DNA of 19,377 nucleotides from the NCBI GenBank assembly GCA_045544955.1, contig JAZPZY010000038.1, forward strand, positions 1 through 19,377, in the 5' to 3' direction. Both the position numbers and the translations under genes were made by a program. Each line of letters starts with the position of its first letter. Positions within the stretch are counted from its first letter, which is position 1. This document shows, piece by piece, positions 14,630 to 19,377 of this stretch. The notes below the pieces were generated by a model, which saw only the letters and a program-made list of their open reading frames with translations, was not told the origin of the DNA and made no database searches. The DNA is from SIG701 sp045544955 (GTDB lineage: Bacteria > Bacillota > Clostridia > Oscillospirales > CAG-272).

Positions 14630-15448
14630 TTATTCAGCGGTTTCCGTTTCAGCAGGCTCCATTTCAAAGAGAAGGATCTGGCGGAACAGATCCACGTGCC
14701 ATGCGTGGCGTTCTTCCACTTTCTTTTTGTTTTTGAATACGGACATGGTGGAGGTGCGGCGGATACAGAGCACAGTGTCCTCAGGCAGATACTGAAGCAC
14801 GGAGACGGCTTTATAAAAATCCGTATCGGCAAGGCGGATGCCGTACTCGTCCACGGCACCGGCCGGGATCTCCTCCAGAATTTCCGAAAGGGGAATCAGA
14901 CCGCCGGCAGTCTTTACGCTGGCGTACAGGCCGGGCGAGAGCAGATAGATCACCGATTCGCCGGCCACCACTTCCATCTCAAACCGTTCCAGTGTGGAGG
15001 CGTTTTCTGTGTAGTTGAAGGCAAACTCGAGGCCTTCTTTTTCCACCTGCTCCTTGCGGGCGGCGATCTCCACGGGGTTCAGATAGTTAAACACCGTCAG
15101 CATCACGCCCCGGGTACCATCCCCGTTGTAATCCGGCATGAGCTGTTTCAGGGCGTTCTGTGCCTCTCGCGTTTCGTTCACAGTCAGTTGGCCGGGCCCG
15201 GCATACATGAGATAGACGTCATAGGAGTTTTGGGTGCACATCTGCATGATGCAGATCAGAAGAAGGAAAAGGGAAGCGGCGGCGATGATGGTTTTCCATT
15301 TATTATGATACCAGAAGTTTTCCCAGAAGTTCCCGCGGACCGGCGTGTCATTGGATGTAGCGGTGCCACCGCCCAGTACCCGGAGACGGCGTGCCGCCAC
15401 CGATTCGGGAATATCGTTTTGCTGCTGGTTGTTCTTGTCGTCTGCCAT
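14630..15448 (-). CDS. Membrane-anchored extracytoplasmic protein of unknown function
   Basis: A 272-aa protein with a hydrophilic cytoplasmic head (1-50), one membrane helix (52-70), and an outside domain of about 200 residues starting after CTQNSYDVYLMYAGPGQL. It has no enzymatic motif that I recognise. The start is ATG 15448, with GGAGG 5 nt upstream, in preference to ATG 15460, which has no ribosome binding site. It follows the FAD oxidoreductase in direction but is separated by a terminator-like hairpin and its own candidate promoter. It is probably a conserved lineage protein with no assigned role. Confidence 0.75.
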   Translation of the reverse strand: MADDKNNQQQNDIPESVAARRLRVLGGGTATSNDTPVRGNFWENFWYHNKWKTIIAAASLFLLLICIMQMCTQNSYDVYLMYAGPGQLTVNETREAQNALKQLMPDYNGDGTRGVMLTVFNYLNPVEIAARKEQVEKEGLEFAFNYTENASTLERFEMEVVAGESVIYLLSPGLYASVKTAGGLIPLSEILEEIPAGAVDEYGIRLADTDFYKAVSVLQYLPEDTVLCIRRTSTMSVFKNKKKVEERHAWHVDLFRQILLFEMEPAETETAE

Positions 15449-15463
15449 TTCGTCCTCCATGTG

Positions 15464-15502
15464 AAAAAATACACCACCGCACCGGAAAAGCAGTGCGGTG
15501 GT
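15464..15502 (-). terminator. Terminator-like hairpin, possibly in the leader of the next gene
   Basis: ACCACCGCAC (15473-15482) pairs perfectly with GTGCGGTGGT (15493-15502) and is followed on the minus strand by GTATTTTTT. It ends the FAD oxidoreductase operon, or acts as the leader hairpin of the downstream gene, because the candidate promoter at 15509-15537 starts at its upstream edge. Confidence 0.7.
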
Positions 15503-15508
15503 ACTGTA

Positions 15509-15537
15509 ATTGTATCATTCCTTTGTGAAAATAGCAA
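15509..15537 (-). promoter_or_regulatory. Promoter candidate of the anchored protein
   Basis: Minus strand: TTGCTA, 17 nt, TACAAT, with a TG extension. The predicted start (~15502) coincides with the first base of the hairpin, so the transcript would begin with the stem. Confidence 0.55.
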
Positions 15538-15583
15538 GGGCTGCGGGCGGAAATTTACAAAAGATTCGTATTCTCTCTGTGAA

Positions 15584-16792
15584 TCAGTCCACGAACAAAA
15601 CGCCGTTGTTTTGGAGTGTTTTCTGAAACTCCTTCACATCGATGTCAAAGACAGCTTTGTTTTCCCGGACGGCCATGGCGGCGGCGGTGCCGGCGGCTTC
15701 ACCGGTGAGGGCGGCTACCGGGATCACCCGGGTGATCTCCCAGCCCTCTCTGTCACAACAGACGATGCGTCCGGCCGCCAGCAGGTTTTTGAATCCTTTG
15801 TTATACATGCAGCGGTAGGGAATGTGGTAGTGCCTGTCTTTCGTGCGGAAATCGTTGCAGCTGCCCACGGTATCTTCAAAATGCACCCGTACGTCGCTGC
15901 CGGAAAATTCGTACTCACCCACGATATGGCGGATGGTGCGGAAATCGGGCATCATGGGAATACGGGATATGTCACGGGCGTTTTTGTCCTGATCCTTGAT
16001 TTTGTCAAAGGTGGCACGCCGGGTTTTCAAAAGAAATTCGGTGATCTCGTCCGCATCCGTGCCCCGGTACATTTTGTGTCCTTCCTGTCCGACACCGTTC
16101 AGATTACTGCCTGCATGGATCCACATGGACATATGATTGGCGTCTTTATCTTCCACGTACTTTTGTGCCCGTTCGTAGGTGAATCCCTGGGCGAGAGAGG
16201 TGAAGAAGTTTTCACCAACGACGCAGGGAACGCCTGCTCCGTCCATAACGGAAGCGTCACCGGTGGCGTCGATCACCACTTTGGCACCAAAGAATTCCCG
16301 GCCGCTTTTGCTTTCCACCACTACGCCCCGGCACACGTTCTCTTCCATCACGGGGAAGGTGGCCATCGTGTCCACACGGATAAAAACGCCGTTATCTTCC
16401 AGATATTTATCCAGCGCCAGCATGAAGATGGAGGGGCTGAAGAAGGTGGCGTAGCAGTTGTTGGCGGTCTTCTCTTTGGGGCGGCTTCCGTTTTTCCATT
16501 CATCGCTCAGCGTGTCAAAGCCGTACTGAATGGAAAGCTGCAGAAGCTCTTCCGGGATACCGGCGGTCATCTGCTTACCCAGGTGATCGCACAGCGGCTC
16601 GTACCAGGAGACGAGACCGAGGGTAGCCAGCCCGCCGAAGGCAACGGCCTTTTCGATGATGATCGTCTTTGCACCGCCCCGTGCAGCCGCAACGGCTGCC
16701 GCCACGCCGGCGATACCGCCGCCTACTACCGCCACGTCGTACTGGCCGCGGTCAATAATTCCTCTTTTATCCTGAATGTTCTGTACGTTCAT
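15584..16792 (-). CDS. FAD-dependent oxidoreductase
   Basis: A 402-aa flavoprotein of the FAD-dependent oxidoreductase family found in Clostridial catabolic clusters. The N-terminal dinucleotide fold is clear: VAVVGGGIAGVAAAVAAA (residues 20-37) with Glu47 as the ribose-binding acid. A second FAD motif, VIDATGDASV, appears in mid-protein, and the final strand reads AGRIVCC...AALTGEAAGTAAA. The substrate is unknown. An in-frame GTG at 16810 is an unlikely start; ATG 16792 is 23 nt after the preceding stop, with GAGGA 11 nt upstream. It is the second gene of an operon behind paralogue B. A weak hairpin (GATTC/GAATC plus TTTT) overlaps its stop. Confidence 0.9.
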   Translation of the reverse strand: MNVQNIQDKRGIIDRGQYDVAVVGGGIAGVAAAVAAARGGAKTIIIEKAVAFGGLATLGLVSWYEPLCDHLGKQMTAGIPEELLQLSIQYGFDTLSDEWKNGSRPKEKTANNCYATFFSPSIFMLALDKYLEDNGVFIRVDTMATFPVMEENVCRGVVVESKSGREFFGAKVVIDATGDASVMDGAGVPCVVGENFFTSLAQGFTYERAQKYVEDKDANHMSMWIHAGSNLNGVGQEGHKMYRGTDADEITEFLLKTRRATFDKIKDQDKNARDISRIPMMPDFRTIRHIVGEYEFSGSDVRVHFEDTVGSCNDFRTKDRHYHIPYRCMYNKGFKNLLAAGRIVCCDREGWEITRVIPVAALTGEAAGTAAAMAVRENKAVFDIDVKEFQKTLQNNGVLFVD

Positions 16793-16815
16793 ATCGTTTT
16801 GTATCCTCACGTGAA

Positions 16816-17766
16816 TCAGCGGAGGGAGAAGCGGAGCTGGGTGCCGCCGTCCTCGTTGTAATAATCCAGCACGAAATCAAGGCCGCTTGCCTCTGCCAGT
16901 GCGGCGTAGTGCGTTCTCGTTTCCTCAATGTAGTACTTGCTGGGCTCCTGATTGAGGGAACGCATATACTTGATGACCGGGCAGTAGTCGATCTTTACGG
17001 TGAGCGTGCCATCCTTCAGCTCCGTGTGCAGAACGTCGCTGGCTTCCTCTTTTTCATAGATCGATTCGATCCAGTTTTTCAGCACGGCAAGGCCGCCCTC
17101 TTTGATCTCGCCGATCAGGGGAGAATAGTACGCTACGGTGAAATCCTTCATGAATGCGGGAACCTGCTCCTCGCCGTAGGTGTCGGCACAGTACTTCAGG
17201 GCGTTGTCGCCCAGCAGATGGAAGTCACGGTGGAGGTACTTGGCACCCTCCCGCTTTACGTCGCTGACGATCCGGCTGCCGCCCGGCTGGGTGTAGTCAC
17301 CGGTGGGACGGTTTCCGGTTTCGTAGAGAAGAGAAGTGCACTCGGCGTTATGGACCATGGAGTGATCCCGTTCGTAGGTTACGCCGTACTTTTCCAGAAC
17401 GCGGCTGTAAATGATCTTGCAGTGCTCGCAGTAGTTGTGATAGGGCTCCAGATGCTTCATGTCGTTCAGCATGCCCCGTGAAGGACAGTAACGCATATGG
17501 GAATAGGAATAGCGCTGTACCGGATCCAGCACGGCGTAAATATCGCAGGCCTCTTCCGTTGTGGTGTGTCCCCAGTATTTCCGGGCACCGTCAAAGCCGC
17601 CGTACTGCTTGATGAAGGATACCATACTGTGCGGGTTGGTTTCATCGCCCAGGCTGGTGTCCGAGATGTGATACCAGTATTTCAGTACCTCGTCATAGCC
17701 GCCCTGCTTTTCGAGAAATTTGAAAAATTCACTGTACATAGGGATAAATTCCGTACACGAGATCAT
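16816..17766 (-). CDS. Unrecognised Cys/His-rich two-domain protein, paralogue B
   Basis: A 316-aa cytoplasmic protein, paralogue of the one at 1915-2850. Both share MISCTEFIP-x-YSE-x-F, YCPS(K/R)G, PYHNYC-x-HC, HRDFH, (F/Y)GEE, GGLA and YCP-x-x-K. Here the second Cys pair of paralogue A (CRSC) is reduced to a single Cys (ECTSLL), so the shared ligand set is YCP, CxHC and the HRDFH histidines. The two halves look duplicated, as in A. The function is unknown. It heads the operon with the FAD oxidoreductase, 23 nt upstream. AAAGGAG precedes ATG 17766, and a promoter lies at 17812-17840. Confidence 0.85.
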   Translation of the reverse strand: MISCTEFIPMYSEFFKFLEKQGGYDEVLKYWYHISDTSLGDETNPHSMVSFIKQYGGFDGARKYWGHTTTEEACDIYAVLDPVQRYSYSHMRYCPSRGMLNDMKHLEPYHNYCEHCKIIYSRVLEKYGVTYERDHSMVHNAECTSLLYETGNRPTGDYTQPGGSRIVSDVKREGAKYLHRDFHLLGDNALKYCADTYGEEQVPAFMKDFTVAYYSPLIGEIKEGGLAVLKNWIESIYEKEEASDVLHTELKDGTLTVKIDYCPVIKYMRSLNQEPSKYYIEETRTHYAALAEASGLDFVLDYYNEDGGTQLRFSLR

Positions 17767-17811
17767 AACGATACTCCTTTTGTTATAAGCGGGACATCCG
17801 CCGTTTGCTTC

Positions 17812-17840
17812 ATTATATCACAAAGCACACAGCAAGGCAA
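17812..17840 (-). promoter_or_regulatory. Promoter of the paralogue B/FAD oxidoreductase operon
   Basis: Minus strand: TTGCCT, 17 nt, TATAAT, with an extended TG (TGATATAAT). The predicted start near 17805 gives a leader of about 39 nt. Confidence 0.78.
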
Positions 17841-17945
17841 GCGGCATTTTTCATTTTTTTCTTATCCGAAAATACTGTATTTGATTTTTTGTCTTTGCAG
17901 CCTTGTTTCCCCTTCATAAACGGGATAATTCCGCAGCGGATATTA

Positions 17946-17974
17946 TTGACAAATCCGCAGCTTTATGATATAAT
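17946..17974 (+). promoter_or_regulatory. nrdR promoter, perfect consensus
   Basis: TTGACA, 17 nt, TATAAT, with an extended TG (TGATATAAT). The predicted start near 17981 gives a leader of about 40 nt. I see no clear NrdR box. Confidence 0.85.
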
Positions 17975-18020
17975 ACCGGGAAAAGAGTTTTGACGCATAG
18001 GAAAGGATAAACACGCCTCT

Positions 18021-18488
18021 ATGAAATGCCCTATTTGCGGTTTTGCCGATAGTAAAGTAATTGACTCCCGTCCAGTGGAGGACAGCAACAGCATCCGCCG
18101 CCGCCGTGAATGTCAAAGTTGTCAGAAGCGGTTTACGACCTATGAGATCATTGAGGCTTTTCAGCCTGTAATTGTAAAAAAAGACGGCACGAAAGAGTAT
18201 TTTGATAAGAGCAAGCTTCTCGGCGGTCTGCTCAAGGCGTGTCAGAAGCGTCCGGTTGATGCAGAAACCATTGCCGGCGAGATCGAAATGGAGATCATGA
18301 ACTCTCTCCGCCGGGAGATCACGTCCAAAGAGATCGGTGAGCTTGCCATGCGGAAACTGAAAGCACGGGACGGCGTGGCGTACGTTCGCTTTGCTTCCGT
18401 GTATCGGGAGTTCAAGGACGTGGAGACGTTTGTGCAGGAATTGCAGGGACTGGCAGAAGAAAACAAGCAGGGTGCCGGCGAAAATTGA
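18021..18488 (+). CDS. nrdR: Transcriptional repressor NrdR
   Basis: A 155-aa regulator of ribonucleotide reductase genes that senses ATP/dATP. The start MKCPIC is the family's invariant zinc ribbon: Cys3, Cys6, then Cys31, Cys34 in CQSCQKRFTTYE. The ATP-cone domain follows (about 46-136), with VKKDGTKEYFDKSKL and YVRFASVYREF. The length is normal. The ATG is fixed by the family start, but the only ribosome binding site (GAAAGGA, 18001-18007) lies 13 nt upstream, an unusually long gap. It has its own strong promoter. No clear terminator follows; the next region is the tRNA-Ser repeat. Confidence 0.95.
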   Translation: MKCPICGFADSKVIDSRPVEDSNSIRRRRECQSCQKRFTTYEIIEAFQPVIVKKDGTKEYFDKSKLLGGLLKACQKRPVDAETIAGEIEMEIMNSLRREITSKEIGELAMRKLKARDGVAYVRFASVYREFKDVETFVQELQGLAEENKQGAGEN

Positions 18489-18508
18489 TCCTTGTTTTTC
18501 ATTACCCC

Positions 18509-18537
18509 TTGCATTTTTCGTATAGATATGCTATAAT
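18509..18537 (+). promoter_or_regulatory. Promoter upstream of the first tRNA-Ser-like copy
   Basis: TTGCAT, 17 nt, TATAAT, with an extended TG (TGCTATAAT). It reads into a hairpin (18543-18570, CTGCCTG pairing with CAGGCAG) and then the first tRNA-Ser-like copy. It may be the original tRNA-Ser promoter. Confidence 0.7.
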
Positions 18538-18575
18538 AAGATCTGCCTGTGAGAGAATATCCGCAGGCAGTATAC

Positions 18576-18726
18576 GCAGGGATATCGAAGCGGGGACGTT
18601 TGCGACCGCCGCCGGTGGCGGATGAAGGGAGCAAAAAGGAGTGGCAGCGGTCGAAATTTTGCGAAGCGAACAGCGAGCGAAAAATTTCGGGTACTCGGGC
18701 AGGACATAACGGGGCTGATCGAAATG
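18576..18726 (+). repeat. tRNA-Ser-derived fragment 1, carrying a 108-nt insert
   Basis: GCAGGGATATCGAAGCGG (18576-18593) matches the acceptor strand and D-arm of the intact tRNA-Ser at 19307 with two mismatches. It is interrupted by the 108-nt insert at 18594-18701, then resumes with CATAACGGGGCTGATCGAAA. It leaves the tRNA sequence at the anticodon loop (reads ...AAATG instead of ...AAATCAG), with a 1-nt loss before the anticodon. No 3' half is present, so it cannot be a functional tRNA. Confidence 0.8.
18594..18701 (+). repeat. 108-nt structured insert, copy 1
   Basis: Starts with GGAC and is followed by another GGAC at 18702. It contains CGACCGC paired with GCGGTCG around a CGCC-GGT-GGCG hairpin, and a second stem CGAAATTTT/AAAATTTCG. 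Copy 2 at 18917-19024 differs mainly at one stem-flanking base, in a hairpin loop, and near the 3' end. Confidence 0.75.
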
Positions 18727-18898
18727 TAAACGACCTCGTCACTCGCGAATATGTGAAAGCTCGCGTTTTCGTCGATTATCTCTGACGCAAGTGCTTGCAC
18801 TTGGCGTCGAAATGCATTCATTTTTCTTGAATTTTGGATGACAGCATTTGAACTTCGGCCTTGCAAAAGCCGTGCAAAATTCAAACTTAACTTAATAC
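18727..18898. repeat. Hairpin-rich spacer between tRNA-like copies
   Basis: Non-coding. Contains a hairpin GACGC-AAGTGC-TT-GCACTT-G-GCGTC (18784-18808) and a 10-bp perfect inverted repeat TTGAATTTTG (18827-18836) with CAAAATTCAA (18875-18884). I see no gene in it. Confidence 0.6.
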
Positions 18899-19037
18899 GG
18901 AGAGATATCGAAGTGGGGACGTTTGCGACCGCCGCCGGTGGCGGATGAAGGGAGCAAAAAGGAGTGGCCGCGGTCGAAATTTTGCGAAGCGACAAGCGAG
19001 CGAAAAATTTCGGGTACCGCAACAGGACATAACGGGG
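18899..19037 (+). repeat. tRNA-Ser-derived fragment 2, carrying a 108-nt insert
   Basis: GGAGAGATATCGAAGTGG (18899-18916) matches the start of the intact tRNA-Ser with one mismatch, the insert follows at 18917-19024, and CATAACGGGG resumes at 19028-19037. It then diverges earlier than the other copies, into a CGGGGC-GCCCCG hairpin. Confidence 0.8.
18917..19024 (+). repeat. 108-nt structured insert, copy 2
   Basis: Same length and same D-loop insertion point as copy 1, also bounded by GGAC on both sides. Long minus-strand reading frames across both copies give matching peptides, but they are most simply the repeat read in translation rather than genes. Confidence 0.75.
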
Positions 19038-19096
19038 CGCCCCGTTCGATGAAAAATTGAATAGTCGTTATACTCCAAAACGGGGTTAACATAGAT

Positions 19097-19137
19097 GGAG
19101 AGATATCGAAGTGGTCATAACGGGGCTGACTCGAAAT
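19097..19137 (+). repeat. tRNA-Ser-derived fragment 3, without insert
   Basis: Matches nucleotides 1-41 of the intact tRNA-Ser with one mismatch and stops just after the anticodon loop, at the same place as fragment 1 (both continue with GT). The shared upstream ATAGAT makes a 47-bp direct repeat (19091-19137 and 19301-19347) with the intact copy, 210 bp apart. Confidence 0.85.
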
Positions 19138-19300
19138 GTTGTCGGTCATTCGGATGCCTCATCGATGAAAACGTGAGATAAACGGCGAAAACGCGAGATA
19201 ATCGCTGATTTTGCGACTTCCCGATTCTCCGGAAATTCTCAGTTCTAATACGAATTCTAATAAAACTTAATATTGCTTTCATCTCACTTTGTGAGTGAAA
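19138..19300. other. Non-coding spacer before the intact tRNA-Ser
   Basis: No gene is visible. It contains two GAAAACG-x-GAGATAA motifs (around 19168-19199) and a hairpin CTCAC-TTT-GTGAG (19283-19295) within a longer TTTCA...TGAAA stem, just before the tRNA. I see no good promoter, so the intact tRNA may depend on the promoter at 18509. Confidence 0.5.
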
Positions 19301-19306
19301 ATAGAT

Positions 19307-19377
19307 GGAGAGATATCGAAGCGGTCATAACGGGGCTGACTCGAAATCAGTTTGTGGGCAACCACACGAGGGTTCGA
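19307..19377 (+). tRNA. tRNA-Ser(CGA), cut by the window end
   Basis: 71 nt of a type II (long variable arm) tRNA: acceptor GGAGAGA, D-arm TCG/CGG, anticodon stem GCTGA/TCAGT with loop CTCGAAA (anticodon CGA, reading UCG), variable arm TGTGGGCAACCACA, and the T-arm start GAGGGTTCGA. The 3' end of the T-arm and the 3' acceptor strand lie beyond the window. Confidence 0.88.

Noticed and set aside
14558..16861. A 767-codon plus-strand open frame
   Set aside because: It lies opposite three well-supported minus-strand genes (anchored protein, FAD oxidoreductase and the 3' end of paralogue B) and its translation has no recognisable domain. It is an antisense shadow of GC-biased codons.
19097..19137. 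A second functional tRNA-Ser
   Set aside because: The sequence stops matching just after the anticodon loop; no variable arm, T-arm or 3' acceptor strand follows.
18242..19149. Several minus-strand open frames with near-identical peptides
   Set aside because: They overlap nrdR and the 108-nt repeats. The peptide similarity only reflects the duplicated DNA, and no ribosome binding sites fit.
18576..19377. CRISPR array or retron non-coding RNA
   Set aside because: Repeat spacing and lengths are irregular, the repeats are recognisable tRNA pieces, and no cas or reverse transcriptase gene is present in the window.

Overview
The window looks like a chromosomal segment from a Gram-positive anaerobe of the Clostridia, most plausibly an Oscillospiraceae/Ruminococcaceae-type gut bacterium. 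That placement is inferred from AGGAGG-type ribosome binding sites, Firmicutes-type promoters with 17-nt spacers, and the gene families present (MurI, NrdR, MscL, S11 D,D-carboxypeptidase, LysR/TauE, LacI). No taxonomic marker fixes it.

Layout. Positions 1-400 look like one end of an integrated mobile element abutting the 3' end of guaA: the first codons of a leftward excisionase-like gene, three GGTATCAA repeats, and hairpins. guaA (401-1690, minus) encodes a GMP synthase with an intact synthetase half and a collapsed glutaminase half. Positions 1915-5303 hold a leftward operon: a LacI-type regulator, a zinc-dependent neutral-ceramidase-like hydrolase, and an unrecognised two-domain Cys/His-rich protein. 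A small membrane protein and an MFS transporter follow on the plus strand (5549-7191). Next are two leftward envelope genes, an S11 D,D-carboxypeptidase and a surface beta-helix-like protein (7270-9689), then murI (plus). A LysR regulator is divergent from a TauE/SafE permease (10785-12598). Then come tRNA-Thr(CGU), a small helical protein, mscL, a histidine phosphatase and an anchored extracytoplasmic protein. A second leftward operon (15584-17766) pairs a paralogue of the unrecognised protein with an FAD oxidoreductase. nrdR (18021-18488) is the last protein gene.

The most unusual stretch is 18509-19377. It has no credible protein gene. It holds three defective 5'-half copies of a serine tRNA and then the start of an intact tRNA-Ser(CGA), which runs off the window. 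Two of the defective copies carry the same 108-nt structured insert at the same point in the D-loop. This suggests repeated recombination at the tRNA, or a tRNA-derived repeat family.

Functionally the region mixes housekeeping genes (guaA, murI, nrdR, mscL, tRNAs) with two catabolic-looking operons. These share a protein family that I cannot name. Each of its two halves vaguely resembles the L-2-amino-thiazoline-4-carboxylate hydrolase fold. Most genes are separated by clear promoters and bidirectional terminators.
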